DNA from: Polynucleobacter sp. VK25
Lineage (GTDB): Bacteria > Pseudomonadota > Gammaproteobacteria > Burkholderiales > Burkholderiaceae
Direction of reading: 5' to 3'
Assembly: GCF_018687355.1 (NCBI RefSeq)
Contig: NZ_CP061288.1
Span: 186,001 to 250,000 of the forward strand
Length of the DNA: 64,000 bases
The notes under the pieces are model-generated. The model did not search any database. It was not told where the DNA came from and saw only the letters and a list, made by a program, of their open reading frames with translations. Shown piece after piece: positions 21,255 to 30,370 of the stretch (position 1 is the first letter of the stretch; each line of letters opens with the position of its first letter). The position numbers were made by a program, and so were the translations under genes.

Positions 21255-22125
21255 ATCGCTGGAATTTCCATGTCCTGAAAGGCTCGCTAGAGTCTTTCGT
21301 TATCTACATGACTCTTGGAGCCGTTATCCATTTCGATTTGCTTTGTGTGCTTCGATACTGATTCACATTGTTTTTTTATCATTTCGTTGGGGTGTTGGAG
21401 AGACTCAGAATCGCAGACTGAATACTCCATTGAGTGTGGTTTTAGTCAATGCCAGCAATAAAACACCTCCACAAAAAGCGAACAAGTTGGCACAAGCTGA
21501 TTTACAGGGTGGTGGAAAAACAGAGACTCAAGAAGCTACAGCAATGCATCGCGCAAGGTTAGGTGCGGAGGCTCGACTAGAAGTTTTAGAAAAGCAGCAG
21601 AAACAAATGCTCACTAAGCTGGACGAGCAGCGCAGTCGATCGGGTGGCCGAAAGAGTGGCGACGAGCAGAAAGTCACACCGCAATTAAATTCTCTCGAGG
21701 CTGAGTTAGCCAAACGGCTTCAGGCTGATGGTAGAGAGCCCAGACGTAAAGTATTGACTGGTGCCAACACCAAGGCCGTCACCTTTGCACATTATTACGA
21801 TGCGATGCGACAAAAGATTGAGGCGTATGGAAGTGCGTTTTTCCCAAGGGCGAACGGGCGCGCTCTATACGGTAGCTTGGTGATCGTAGTCAGCGTTGAC
21901 AACCAAGGCAGAATCACCACAAATGCCCAAGGTAAAGACGGACTCTCGATTGGACGTAGCTCTGGCAACCCTGAATTAGATAGGCAGGCCCTAGCAATTG
22001 TGAGAGCTTCAGCCCCATTTGGTGCTTTCCCTTCAGAAATGCGCAACCAAATCGACGTTTTAGATTGGGTCTCTACTTTTGAGTTCACTCGCGATGGCGT
22101 GGATCGTCTAGAGCTGCGTCATTAA
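21238..22125 (+). CDS. TonB/TolA-like energy-transducer family protein
   Basis: A 295-residue single-pass protein. One transmembrane segment (FALCASILIHIVFLSF, about 34-49) is followed by a polar, Lys/Gln/Glu-rich, probably helical periplasmic stretch. A C-terminal TonB-like domain then runs to the end (YGSLVIVVSVDNQGRITTNA, ELDRQALAIVRASAPFGAFP, IDVLDWVSTFEF). Such proteins use the proton-motive force via ExbB/ExbD to drive outer-membrane receptors, or act as TolA-like envelope linkers; no exbBD or receptor is adjacent. The ATG at 21238 lies within the end of the ribonuclease gene (17-bp overlap), indicating translational coupling. Confidence 0.8.
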   Translation: MLAQIKSLEFPCPERLARVFRYLHDSWSRYPFRFALCASILIHIVFLSFRWGVGETQNRRLNTPLSVVLVNASNKTPPQKANKLAQADLQGGGKTETQEATAMHRARLGAEARLEVLEKQQKQMLTKLDEQRSRSGGRKSGDEQKVTPQLNSLEAELAKRLQADGREPRRKVLTGANTKAVTFAHYYDAMRQKIEAYGSAFFPRANGRALYGSLVIVVSVDNQGRITTNAQGKDGLSIGRSSGNPELDRQALAIVRASAPFGAFPSEMRNQIDVLDWVSTFEFTRDGVDRLELRH

Positions 22126-22166
22126 AGCAATTTAACTAACTTCATAAATTCGCTTATTCTGTAGTC

Positions 22167-23075
22167 ATGATGAGTTCCGCCGACACCAACACCTTGCATA
22201 CTAACCCCAGCCTTTTTGCTGGTGTTGACGTTTATGCCGTCGCTGGTAATCCGATCTCTCACAGCAAATCTCCCGCAATTCATCAACGGTTTACAGAGCA
22301 ATCAAACCAGCGGATGCACTATGGTCGTCTTCAGCCTGAATTAGATTCATTTGCTCAAGCGGCTAAAGCATTTTTTGCTGCAGGCGGTAAAGGTATGAAT
22401 GTCACCGTGCCATTCAAGCTCGATGCGCAAAATTTAGCTGATGTATTAACACCGCGCGCCCAATTAGCGGGTGCTGTTAATACCTTATGGGAGACGGAAG
22501 GCAAAATCTTTGGTGACAATACCGACGGCGCTGGCCTTGTGCGTGATTTGCTTGCACAGGGAATTGCGCTCCATAACGCTCGCATACTCTTAATTGGTGC
22601 TGGCGGTGCCGCACGTGGTGTGCTTGGCCCTTTACTCGAGCAATCCCCTAAATCACTCATTATTGCCAATCGTTCCAATGCAAAAGCGGATCAGTTGGTA
22701 AAGCTATTCGCAGATTTGGCTGGGTCTAAAGAGGTTGCACTAGAGTCGCGGACTTTAGCTGATTTAGAGGATGTTGCTAAAACTCAATATCCATTTGATT
22801 TGGTTATCAATGCTACCGCTGCAGGTTTGACTAATGAATCTCCGTTGACATCAAAGGCCGTGGGTAATATTTTTGTGCCCAGCTCTTTCGCTTATGACAT
22901 GGTCTACGGCAAAACCACTGCCTTCATGCAGCAAGCCTTGCAAAGAGGCGCACGTGTCAGTGATGGCCTAGGCATGCTAGTTGAGCAAGCGGCGGATGCC
23001 TTCTTGCTATGGCGAGGTGCGCAACTGGCGAACATGATTCAGCCTCGCGCAGTCTTGGCGGAGTTACGTAGTTAA
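22167..23075 (+). CDS. aroE: Shikimate dehydrogenase
   Basis: AroE reduces 3-dehydroshikimate to shikimate with NADPH. The 302-residue protein shows the substrate-binding GNPISHSKSPAIHQRF near 26-41, the catalytic-lysine segment NVTVPFKLDA, the NADP-binding LIGAGGAARGVLGPLLE at about 139-155, NRSNAKAD, and the C-terminal DGLGMLVEQAADAF. Two ATG codons in tandem (22167 and 22170) could each be the start; the first is given. With aroQ at 15841 the window supplies two shikimate-pathway steps. mtgA follows after 9 bp. Confidence 0.96.
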   Translation: MMSSADTNTLHTNPSLFAGVDVYAVAGNPISHSKSPAIHQRFTEQSNQRMHYGRLQPELDSFAQAAKAFFAAGGKGMNVTVPFKLDAQNLADVLTPRAQLAGAVNTLWETEGKIFGDNTDGAGLVRDLLAQGIALHNARILLIGAGGAARGVLGPLLEQSPKSLIIANRSNAKADQLVKLFADLAGSKEVALESRTLADLEDVAKTQYPFDLVINATAAGLTNESPLTSKAVGNIFVPSSFAYDMVYGKTTAFMQQALQRGARVSDGLGMLVEQAADAFLLWRGAQLANMIQPRAVLAELRS

Positions 23076-23084
23076 CTTGCTCTG

Positions 23085-23816
23085 ATGCGCTGGCTTCTTT
23101 ATCCAGTGAAGTGCTTGCTAGCGGGATTTATCGCGATGCAAATCTTTTTTGCCCTACAAATTACTTTGTGGGTTAGTTTGGATCCGAGCAGCACTGCATT
23201 TCAGAGGGCAGAGCGTTGGCGTTTATGTACCTGGCATTGGACTTGTTCAGTGAAATCGCATTGGACGCCTTATGACAAGATATCGAACAATCTCAAGCGT
23301 GCTGTTTTAGTCAGTGAAGACGATATCTTCTTTCAGCACAAAGGTGTGCGAGTCGAAGATATGCAAAAAGCATGGCAGAAAAATCAACAGAAAACTCAAG
23401 CAGGGGGTAAATCCAAAACCGTCCTCCGTGGAGGTTCAACCATTACCCAGCAGTTGGCTAAGAATTTATTTCTATCTTCAGAGCAAAACTATTTGCGTAA
23501 GGGCCAGGAACTCATCATTACTGGGCTCTTAGAGTTAATACTCTCTAAGCAGAGGCTGTACGAGATTTATCTCAATTCAGTAGAGTGGGGTGAGGGTATT
23601 TTTGGAGTTGGTGCCGCGTCTCAGCATTATTACGCTACCAGTCCAGCAGCGCTGGATCGAGAGCAAGCCGCAGCTCTCGCTTCAGCCCTGCCTGCACCCA
23701 AGTGTTTTGATAAGCAAGAGTATTGCCGTCGAGGAAGTATTAATTACTCTGCTCGCCAAGACTTTATCTTGGAAGGTATGGATCGGGTGGCATTAGCGCC
23801 CTACCCAAAGAAGTAA
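23085..23816 (+). CDS. mtgA: Monofunctional peptidoglycan transglycosylase
   Basis: MtgA polymerises lipid II into glycan strands without a transpeptidase domain. The 243 residues begin with a membrane anchor (CLLAGFIAMQIFFALQITLW, about 9-28) followed by a GT51 domain. GT51 motifs are SEDDIFFQHKGV (catalytic Glu), RGGSTITQQLAKNLFLSSEQ and KQRLYEIYLNSVEWGEGIFG. The ending at QDFILEGMDRVALAPYPKK is typical. It closes the mpl-to-mtgA plus-strand run and converges on pyrF with 22 bp between. Confidence 0.96.
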   Translation: MRWLLYPVKCLLAGFIAMQIFFALQITLWVSLDPSSTAFQRAERWRLCTWHWTCSVKSHWTPYDKISNNLKRAVLVSEDDIFFQHKGVRVEDMQKAWQKNQQKTQAGGKSKTVLRGGSTITQQLAKNLFLSSEQNYLRKGQELIITGLLELILSKQRLYEIYLNSVEWGEGIFGVGAASQHYYATSPAALDREQAAALASALPAPKCFDKQEYCRRGSINYSARQDFILEGMDRVALAPYPKK

Positions 23817-23838
23817 GAGTCTCTACTTGCCTACCGAA

Positions 23839-24684
23839 TTACTTGCTTGCAGCAGCGCGAAGCGCATCACGCGTGCTGATGGCAACCGTTCTAGCTGCCT
23901 GGGCAAAATCAGAGTCTGAGCTGGCGTACAGAATGGCTCTGGAAGAATTGATGATCATTCCTGTGCCCGGCTTGCCAATGATTTTCCCCGCGCTCACAGT
24001 GGCATCAATATCCCCACCTTGAGCACCAATTCCTGGAATCAATAAGGGCATATCACCCACAATGGCGCGCACTTTGGCAATTTCTTCTGGGAAGGTTGCG
24101 CCGACTACTAAGCTAATTTGACTGGTGCTATTCCATTGTTGCGCAGCTAGTTTGGCTACATGTAGATACAGGGGCTCACCATTGGGGGCTACGTTCAAAA
24201 ACTGTAAATCAGATCCACCGGGATTTGATGTACGGCACAAGACAATGACCCCTTTGCCCGTGTGTTTGAGATAGGGCTCAATCGTGTCAAATCCCATATA
24301 GGGGTTCACGGTTACCGCATCGGCACCATAGCGATCAAAGGCCTCAAGAGCGTAATGGTCGGCGGTGCTACCAATATCCCCGCGCTTGGAATCTAAGATG
24401 ACTGGGATATGGGGATACTTATCTTTGAGGTGCTTAATCAACTTTTCTAGTTGAGCCTCTGCTCTTTGGGAGGCAAAGTAAGCAAATTGGGGCTTGAAGG
24501 CGCAGACCAAATCCGCAGTGGCATCAGCGATTTCTCGACAGAATTCATAGATACCGTCGGGTTTCCCTTGTAGGCTAAGGGGTAAGCGCTTTGGGTCTGG
24601 GTCAAAACCAACGCACAGCATGCTGCCTTGGGAAGCCCATGCGGACTGGAGTTGCTGGTTAAAGGTATTTGAGCGAGAGTTCAT
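23839..24684 (-). CDS. pyrF: Orotidine 5'-phosphate decarboxylase (type 2)
   Basis: PyrF converts OMP to UMP, the last step of de novo UMP synthesis. The 281-residue length and motifs ([52 protein letters not shown]) mark the longer type 2 family, not the roughly 230-residue E. coli type. [11 protein letters not shown] carries the catalytic Asp-Lys-Asp network, and [10 protein letters not shown] is the phosphate-binding loop. It stands alone on the minus strand between mtgA and corA; pyrR-pyrB lie at 50673. Confidence 0.96.
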   Translation of the reverse strand: MNSRSNTFNQQLQSAWASQGSMLCVGFDPDPKRLPLSLQGKPDGIYEFCREIADATADLVCAFKPQFAYFASQRAEAQLEKLIKHLKDKYPHIPVILDSKRGDIGSTADHYALEAFDRYGADAVTVNPYMGFDTIEPYLKHTGKGVIVLCRTSNPGGSDLQFLNVAPNGEPLYLHVAKLAAQQWNSTSQISLVVGATFPEEIAKVRAIVGDMPLLIPGIGAQGGDIDATVSAGKIIGKPGTGMIINSSRAILYASSDSDFAQAARTVAISTRDALRAAASK

Positions 24685-24757
24685 TGGATTTGGCTTATTT
24701 TAGTGAAACTGTCATGTTCTATAGGATAAACTAGCGCACATTCCTTAGGAGTTCACC

Positions 24758-25723
24758 ATGATCAACTTGTTCGTCCTGCAAAATGGCCGCCTCTCTCAAG
24801 AGCAAGTGGAAGATCGCAATGAATTGTTGCAGTATGCCAATCCTATCTGGATTGACGTGGTTGATCCAGAAGAAGAGGAATTAATCTGGATTAAAGAGGC
24901 ATTTGGCGTACTCTTGCCTGAGTTGGATGACTTGGGTGACTTGGAAGCATCTGCGCGTTACTTTGAAGCAGATGATGGCCACCTCCATATCCGTACCGAT
25001 TTCTTATTGGATGAAGAAGAAACTTCTCGTAACGTTCGAGTAGCTTTCGTTCTCACCAAGCAAGTGCTGTTCTCTATTCATGATGAAGATTTGCCGGTGT
25101 TCCGCTTGGTTCGCTTGCGTGCGCGTTTGCGTCCTGGATCAGTGAGCAATGCAAAAGACGTATTGCTGGATTTGTACTCAACTGATGCCGAATATTCTGC
25201 GGATGCTTTGGAAGAGGTTTATGAAAACCTGGAGCAAGCCGGTAAGCGAGTACTTTCTGACAGTATTAATGATGCTGATGCTGCAGAGGTTTTAGAGACT
25301 ATTGCCAAGGAAGAGGATACAAACGGACGTATTCGTCGCAATGTGATGGATACCCGTAGAGCCTTGTCTTTCCTAATGCGCAGCAAGCTGCTGTCTGATG
25401 AGCAGCAAGAAGAAGCACGTCAAATTTTGCGTGATATTGACTCTTTGGAAAACCATACGGCATTCTTATTCGACAAGATCAACTTCTTGATGGATGCGAC
25501 CGTCGGTTTCATTAACTTGAACCAGTCCAAGATTATTAAGATCTTCTCGGTGGTATCTGTAGCCTTAATGCCGCCAACATTGCTTGCAAGTATCTGGGGT
25601 ATGAACTACAAACATATGCCTGAGTTAGACGCCACTTGGGGTTATCCAATGGCGATAGGCGCAATGGTAGTTTCTGCAATCATCCCGCTTGGGTACTTCC
25701 ACAGCAAAGGCTGGATGAAATAA
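24758..25723 (+). CDS. corA: Magnesium/cobalt transporter CorA
   Basis: CorA is a pentameric Mg2+ channel of the inner membrane. The 321-residue protein has a large cytoplasmic N-terminal domain, a long helical stalk (about 170-260) and two C-terminal membrane helices. The family signature YGMN appears here as WGMNYKHMPELD, a conservative W for Y change before GMN, at about 291-302. The second helix ends AMVVSAIIPLGYFHSKGWMK, with the usual basic C-terminus. The start is preceded by TTAGGAG. It converges on the CinA-type gene with 20 bp between. Confidence 0.95.
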   Translation: MINLFVLQNGRLSQEQVEDRNELLQYANPIWIDVVDPEEEELIWIKEAFGVLLPELDDLGDLEASARYFEADDGHLHIRTDFLLDEEETSRNVRVAFVLTKQVLFSIHDEDLPVFRLVRLRARLRPGSVSNAKDVLLDLYSTDAEYSADALEEVYENLEQAGKRVLSDSINDADAAEVLETIAKEEDTNGRIRRNVMDTRRALSFLMRSKLLSDEQQEEARQILRDIDSLENHTAFLFDKINFLMDATVGFINLNQSKIIKIFSVVSVALMPPTLLASIWGMNYKHMPELDATWGYPMAIGAMVVSAIIPLGYFHSKGWMK

Positions 25724-25743
25724 TAGGTAGTTGGATTTTTGGT

Positions 25744-26223
25744 TTAACTTCTGAGTAGCGCTATTAACTCAGTAAGTGCGAATTCAGCTGCTTGTTGTCG
25801 AACCCTTTGACGATCTCCGTCAAAGCGCATGGTTTTAGTTAAGACTTGATTCTCGGTAGACCATCCAAAGCTCACAGTGCCAACGGGCTTTTCCTCTGAT
25901 CCTCCAGTGGGCCCCGCAATACCGGTAATAGAAATAGCCACATTACTCCCTGAATGGATGCGGGCACCTTCGGCCATGGCCTTAGCTACCTGCTCACTGA
26001 CAGCTCCATGAGCCTCAATCAGCTCGGCTGGGACGCCGAGACACTCTGTCTTTGCCTCATTGCTATAAGTAACGTAACCACGCTCAAACCACTCGCTAGA
26101 GCCCGCTAATTCGGTGAGTGTGGCGCAGACAAGGCCACCAGTACAAGACTCCGCTAAAGATACTGTCCAATTTCTGGAAAGCAAAATCTGAGCTAAGGTT
26201 TTGGTGAGGTCAGTTGCATTCAT
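25744..26223 (-). CDS. pncC: CinA-family nicotinamide-nucleotide amidohydrolase
   Basis: The 159-residue protein is the stand-alone CinA C-terminal domain, which deamidates NMN to NaMN in the pyridine nucleotide salvage cycle. The signature LAESCTGGLVCATLTELAGS (about 24-43) includes the catalytic Ser in ESCTGG. YVTYSNEAKTECLGVP, GAVSEQVAKAMAEGA and ISITGIAGPTGGSEEKPVGT follow in the usual order. The molybdopterin-like N-terminal domain of full CinA is absent. It lies 9 bp after pgpA, within the thiL-pgpA-pncC unit common in beta- and gammaproteobacteria. Confidence 0.94.
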   Translation of the reverse strand: MNATDLTKTLAQILLSRNWTVSLAESCTGGLVCATLTELAGSSEWFERGYVTYSNEAKTECLGVPAELIEAHGAVSEQVAKAMAEGARIHSGSNVAISITGIAGPTGGSEEKPVGTVSFGWSTENQVLTKTMRFDGDRQRVRQQAAEFALTELIALLRS

Positions 26224-26232
26224 TTGTGCTCA

Positions 26233-26793
26233 TTATTTCATTAAGAACTGCAATAAGGCCATTGCAAGAAGCGTACAAAAAGCAGCAGCTAGATCGTCGA
26301 CCACAATACCAAATCCACGCCAAATAATTTGCAAGTAAGTTGATTGTTCAGCACCATCGCATGAAGTGTTTTTAAAGTGACGATCAATCATTCCAATAGG
26401 GCCTGGTTTCATGGCATCAAAAAAGCGGAAGAGTGCAAAAGCAATTATTTGCATCCAAATGTTAGTTGGCATGATGAAGATGAGTACTAGCCAGAATGCG
26501 ATTATTTCATCCCAAACAATTCCACCAAAATCTTTTTTACCAAGCTCTTCACTAACGTGACCACAGATCCAGCAGCCCAGCAAAATACCACCACCAATAA
26601 TCCAAAGAAAGTCTTCCGTACTAAGAAAGTATTCACCCACCAGAAAGGCCGCCCAAGCCCAAAGGGTGCCTACAGTGCCTGGAGCTACCGGGCTTAGTCC
26701 ACTACCAAAGCCAAAGGCAATAGTGCGACTAGCAGTTTGAAAAACCCATTTGAAGTTTGGTTGTACTTGTGCAGAAGGCTGAATATTAGTCAT
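26233..26793 (-). CDS. pgpA: Phosphatidylglycerophosphatase A
   Basis: PgpA dephosphorylates phosphatidylglycerol phosphate at the inner membrane. The 186 residues include FGFGSGLSPVAPGTVGTLWA (about 32-51), FGGIVWDEIIAFWLVL, FALFRFFDAMKPGPIGMIDR and GFGIVVDDLAAAFCTLLAM, the standard PgpA motifs with their conserved Asp and Glu residues, and several hydrophobic helices. The start ATG overlaps the thiL stop by 4 bp (ATGA), so translation is coupled to thiL. Confidence 0.95.
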   Translation of the reverse strand: MTNIQPSAQVQPNFKWVFQTASRTIAFGFGSGLSPVAPGTVGTLWAWAAFLVGEYFLSTEDFLWIIGGGILLGCWICGHVSEELGKKDFGGIVWDEIIAFWLVLIFIMPTNIWMQIIAFALFRFFDAMKPGPIGMIDRHFKNTSCDGAEQSTYLQIIWRGFGIVVDDLAAAFCTLLAMALLQFLMK

Positions 26794-27815
26794 GATGCAA
26801 AGTGATCAAATGAGTTAAGAAAGGGCGCCGCCTCTGCATTGCTCAGTTCTGAGCCAGAAGCATCTAGCAAATGTACTTTTGCTTGTGTATCTTTTTTCGG
26901 AAGTATTTTTCCAATTAAGGTCAAAGGCAAATGAAGTGATTTACTAATCTCTTGAATCTTTTCGCGTTGATTTTGATCGGCCGTGAAGCAAAGTTCGTAA
27001 TCATCGCCGCCACACGCAGCAAATTGATTTTGAATGCGCAACTCTTGTTTTTTTAGGATGCTCGACTTTGGTAGTTGATCTAACTGAATTTGTGCATCAA
27101 CTTGTGATTGCCGCAAGATATGGCGTAAGTCGCCTAGCAAGCCATCGGATACATCTAACGCTGCAGTAGCTACACCTCTTAATCGAGAGCCCAATTCAAT
27201 TCGCGGTGTTGGTTGATGCATGCGATGTTCGATTTGCTGTAAATCTTCAGTAGATAGATTTATTTCATGACGCAGTGCAGCAAGAACAAGTCTTGCATCA
27301 CCAACAGCACCCGATACCCAAATATCGTCATCTACTTTTGCCCCTGATCTGCGGATGGCTTTATTGACGGGGGTACTGCCAAAGGCGGTAATAGAGATGG
27401 TGAGCGGGCCTGCAGTGGTGTCTCCACCTATCAGTGGGCAAGAATATTCTTTAGCGATGGCAAAAAGGCCTTCAGAAAAAGCTTTTAGCCAAGCCTCATC
27501 TACCGCAGGCAGGGCGATTGCCAGAGTAAATCCCAGCGGTCTTGCACCCATGGCGGCTAGGTCTGAAAGGTTGACTGCTAGGGCTTTGCGGGCCAATAGC
27601 CCAGGATTGGCACCTGCAAAAAAGTGCCTACCTTCAACCAGCATATCGCTGGTGATGGCGATTTCTTCATCTGCCTGAGGGTGGATGAGGGCACAGTCAT
27701 CGCCAATGCCTAGGGTGATTGCTTGATCTGAGTCGGTACGCAAGGAATCCGCACCCGTTTTGAAGAAACGTTCGATTAGGTCAAATTCACCGAGGGGGGT
27801 GGAGCGAGAAGACAT
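26790..27815 (-). CDS. thiL: Thiamine-monophosphate kinase
   Basis: ThiL phosphorylates thiamine monophosphate to the active pyrophosphate. The chosen start, ATG at 27815-27813, gives MSSRSTPLGEFDLIERFF and 341 residues; GEFDLI at the N-terminus is typical of the family. The frame is open upstream to 27887 but that part lacks conservation. Motifs include LGIGDDCALI and SDMLVEGRHFF (Mg/ATP aspartates), NLSDLAAMGA, GGDTTAGPLTIS, ALDVSDGLLGDLRHI and CGGDDYELCFTA. It is divergent from maeB; the 105-bp gap between them contains the GTCTTA repeats. Confidence 0.95.
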   Translation of the reverse strand: MSSRSTPLGEFDLIERFFKTGADSLRTDSDQAITLGIGDDCALIHPQADEEIAITSDMLVEGRHFFAGANPGLLARKALAVNLSDLAAMGARPLGFTLAIALPAVDEAWLKAFSEGLFAIAKEYSCPLIGGDTTAGPLTISITAFGSTPVNKAIRRSGAKVDDDIWVSGAVGDARLVLAALRHEINLSTEDLQQIEHRMHQPTPRIELGSRLRGVATAALDVSDGLLGDLRHILRQSQVDAQIQLDQLPKSSILKKQELRIQNQFAACGGDDYELCFTADQNQREKIQEISKSLHLPLTLIGKILPKKDTQAKVHLLDASGSELSNAEAAPFLNSFDHFAS

Positions 27816-27867
27816 GCCCCATTTTATGGCGGTTATGAGGTCAATGCCCGAGAGGAATAGAATTGAA

Positions 27868-27900
27868 GTCTTACAAGTCTTAGACAAATGAAGATAAGAC
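27868..27900 (+). promoter_or_regulatory. GTCTTA repeat cluster upstream of maeB
   Basis: GTCTTA occurs at 27868-27873 and 27877-27882 as a direct repeat (AAGTCTTA twice, 9-bp period), and inverted as TAAGAC at 27895-27900. The set sits 21 bp before the maeB ATG. GTCTTA/TAAGAC half-sites resemble operators of GntR-family regulators of central metabolism in betaproteobacteria; that link is from recall and no regulator gene is adjacent. Confidence 0.4.
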
Positions 27901-27920
27901 AGAATTTAGCGAGTTAGTGA

Positions 27921-30242
27921 ATGAGCAAAGAAAACAGTAAAGAGCAACAAATTGCAGCCTTAAGAGAGGCGGCCCTTCAGTATCACGAGTTTCCGACTCC
28001 GGGCAAAATTGAAATTGCCCCAACCAAGCAATTGACCAATCAACGAGACTTAGCGCTGGCATATACGCCTGGTGTTGCAGCTCCTTGCGAAGAAATTGTT
28101 AAAGATCCAGCGAATGCTTTCAAGTACACAGCGCGCGGAAATTTAGTTGGCGTCATTACAAACGGCACAGCCGTTTTAGGCTTAGGAAATATCGGACCAC
28201 TGGCAAGTAAGCCAGTGATGGAAGGTAAAGCAGTTCTATTTAAGAAGTTTGCTGGTATAGATGTTTTCGATATCGAGGTCAATGAAAATGATCCTGATAA
28301 GTTAGTTGAAATCATTGCGGCACTAGAGCCAACGTTTGGCGGTATTAATTTAGAAGACATTAAAGCGCCTGATTGTTTTGTGGTCGAGCGTAAGTTGCAA
28401 GCACGTATGAAGATTCCGGTCTTCCACGATGATCAACACGGTACAGCGATTGTGGTTGCAGCCGCTATCCTCAATGGTTTGAAGGTGGTTGGTAAAAAAG
28501 TAGAAGAAGTAAAGCTCGTTACTTCTGGAGCGGGTGCTGCTGCCTTAGCCTGTTTAGATCTATTGGTTGATTTAGGTATTCAGCGTAAAAATATTTGGGT
28601 TACGGACTTAGCTGGCGTTGCTTACAAAGGCCGTAAAGAATTAATGGACCCTGAGAAGGAGCCATTCTGCCAAGACACTGATTTGCGTACATTGGATCAA
28701 GCGATTGAAGGTGCGGATATTTTCTTAGGTCTTTCTGCTGGTGGTGTATTGAAGCAAGACATGGTGAAGAAGATGGCGCCTAAGCCATTGGTCTATGCCT
28801 TAGCAAATCCAACCCCAGAAATCTTGCCGGAAGAGGTGAAAGCAGTTCGTCCAGATGCAGTGATGGCAACTGGCCGTACTGACTATCCAAACCAAGTGAA
28901 TAACGTTTTGTGTTTCCCATTCATCTTCCGTGGTGCTTTGGATGTGGGTGCAACAACTATTACTCGTGGCATGGAAGTCGCAGCGGTTAAGGCTGTGGCC
29001 GAGTTGGCTCAAGCGGAGCAGAGTGAAGTGGTTGCCTCTGTATACGGCATAGAGAACCTCTCTTTTGGTCCAGAGTATTTAATTCCAAAACCATTTGATC
29101 CGCGTTTGATTACGGTGATTGCCCCAGCAGTTGCTAAAGCAGCGATGGATGATGGCGTGGCTTTACGTCCGATTAAAGATTTCGATGCATATCGCAATCA
29201 ATTGCAACAATTCGTGTACCACTCCGGTACTTTGATGAAACCGCTCTTTAGTATTGCTAAGCGTGTTCCAGCCAATCAAAAACGTATTGTGTTTGCCGAG
29301 GGTGAAGACGAGCGTGTATTGCGCGCAGTTCAGATCATCATTGATGAGCATCTTGCTACGCCGATTCTGATTGGTCGACCAGCTGTTATCGAGCATCGCC
29401 TCGAGAAGTTTGGCTTGCGCATGAAGGCGGGTGACGACTTTGAGATTGTGAATCCGGAGAATGATTCTCGCTTCCGCGATTTCTGGCAAACCTACCTGGC
29501 CCTTACTGAGCGTAAGGGCGTTACACAGTCCTTTGCCAAGTTGGAAGTACGCCGCCGCAATAGTTTGATTGGCAGTCTGTTGATTCAAAAAGGCATGGCA
29601 GACGGCATGATCTCGGGCACGGTAGGCAACATAGCCACTCACTTGAAGTATGTCGATGAAGTGATTGGGCATGAGCCTGGCGCGAATGTTTATGGCGCAA
29701 TGTCTGGTTTGATTTTGCCGGGCCGACAAGTATTCTTAGTGGATACCCATATCAATCTTGACCCTACTGCCGAGCAGTTAGCGGATCTCACTCTCATGGC
29801 CGCAAGTGAAATGAGAAAGCTAGGACTAGCTCCTAAAGTGGCATTGCTCTCCCATTCCAATTTTGGTTCAAGCAATGCGCCATCTGCAGTCAAAATGCGC
29901 GAAGTGTTGGCATTGCTTCAGAAAGCAGATCCAACTTTAGAAGTTGATGGAGAAATGCATGGCGACAGTGCTCTGGATGCAAGCATTCGTGAAGGTGCGG
30001 TATCTTCATCATCACTAAAGGGCGATGCTAATTTGCTGGTATTGCCAAATATCGATGCAGCAAACATTTCCTACAACTTGCTAAAAACAGCAGCTGGTAA
30101 TGGCATTGCAATTGGTCCATTGTTATTGGGTGTCGCTAAGCCAATTCATATTCTCACTCCGGCCGCAACCGTCCGCCGTATTGTGAATGTGACAACTTTG
30201 GCAGTGGTTGAGGCTGCAAGCAACGCTAGAGGCATTACCTAG
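27921..30242 (+). CDS. maeB: NADP-dependent malic enzyme with phosphotransacetylase-like domain
   Basis: MaeB oxidatively decarboxylates malate to pyruvate, giving NADPH. The 773 residues have the MaeB two-part plan. The malic domain (about 20-160) includes [28 protein letters not shown], the metal-binding [11 protein letters not shown] and [12 protein letters not shown]. The NAD(P)-binding domain carries [17 protein letters not shown]-terminal phosphate acetyltransferase-like domain runs from about 440 ([37 protein letters not shown]), which in this family is regulatory rather than catalytic. A perfect 17-bp inverted repeat follows the stop. Confidence 0.96.
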   Translation: MSKENSKEQQIAALREAALQYHEFPTPGKIEIAPTKQLTNQRDLALAYTPGVAAPCEEIVKDPANAFKYTARGNLVGVITNGTAVLGLGNIGPLASKPVMEGKAVLFKKFAGIDVFDIEVNENDPDKLVEIIAALEPTFGGINLEDIKAPDCFVVERKLQARMKIPVFHDDQHGTAIVVAAAILNGLKVVGKKVEEVKLVTSGAGAAALACLDLLVDLGIQRKNIWVTDLAGVAYKGRKELMDPEKEPFCQDTDLRTLDQAIEGADIFLGLSAGGVLKQDMVKKMAPKPLVYALANPTPEILPEEVKAVRPDAVMATGRTDYPNQVNNVLCFPFIFRGALDVGATTITRGMEVAAVKAVAELAQAEQSEVVASVYGIENLSFGPEYLIPKPFDPRLITVIAPAVAKAAMDDGVALRPIKDFDAYRNQLQQFVYHSGTLMKPLFSIAKRVPANQKRIVFAEGEDERVLRAVQIIIDEHLATPILIGRPAVIEHRLEKFGLRMKAGDDFEIVNPENDSRFRDFWQTYLALTERKGVTQSFAKLEVRRRNSLIGSLLIQKGMADGMISGTVGNIATHLKYVDEVIGHEPGANVYGAMSGLILPGRQVFLVDTHINLDPTAEQLADLTLMAASEMRKLGLAPKVALLSHSNFGSSNAPSAVKMREVLALLQKADPTLEVDGEMHGDSALDASIREGAVSSSSLKGDANLLVLPNIDAANISYNLLKTAAGNGIAIGPLLLGVAKPIHILTPAATVRRIVNVTTLAVVEAASNARGIT

Positions 30243-30248
30243 GCACTT

Positions 30249-30286
30249 ATATTTTATGTTAGTTAGTAATAACTAACATAAAATAT
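30249..30286. repeat. Perfect 17-bp AT-rich inverted repeat after maeB
   Basis: ATATTTTATGTTAGTTA (30249-30265) and TAACTAACATAAAATAT (30270-30286) are exact reverse complements around a 4-nt GTAA spacer, beginning 7 bp after the maeB stop. As RNA this would form a long but AU-rich hairpin. No T-tract follows (TTCT only), so it is an atypical terminator; it could also be an operator for the barstar-like gene downstream or a remnant of a mobile repeat. Confidence 0.9.
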
Positions 30287-30370
30287 TTCTATATGAATCA
30301 GTGCTTTACATAAAATGCACTGTATTTGGGCTTGATTTGATGGCGTGTTACGGGTAACCTAGCACCCATC

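Noticed and set aside
23817..23838. Terminator between convergent mtgA and pyrF
   Set aside because: The 22-bp gap has only a broken AAGTA/TACTT repeat with mismatches and no T-tract.
29163..29729. 188-codon antisense frame within maeB
   Set aside because: maeB is fully supported on the other strand with all family motifs; the antisense product has no recognisable domain.
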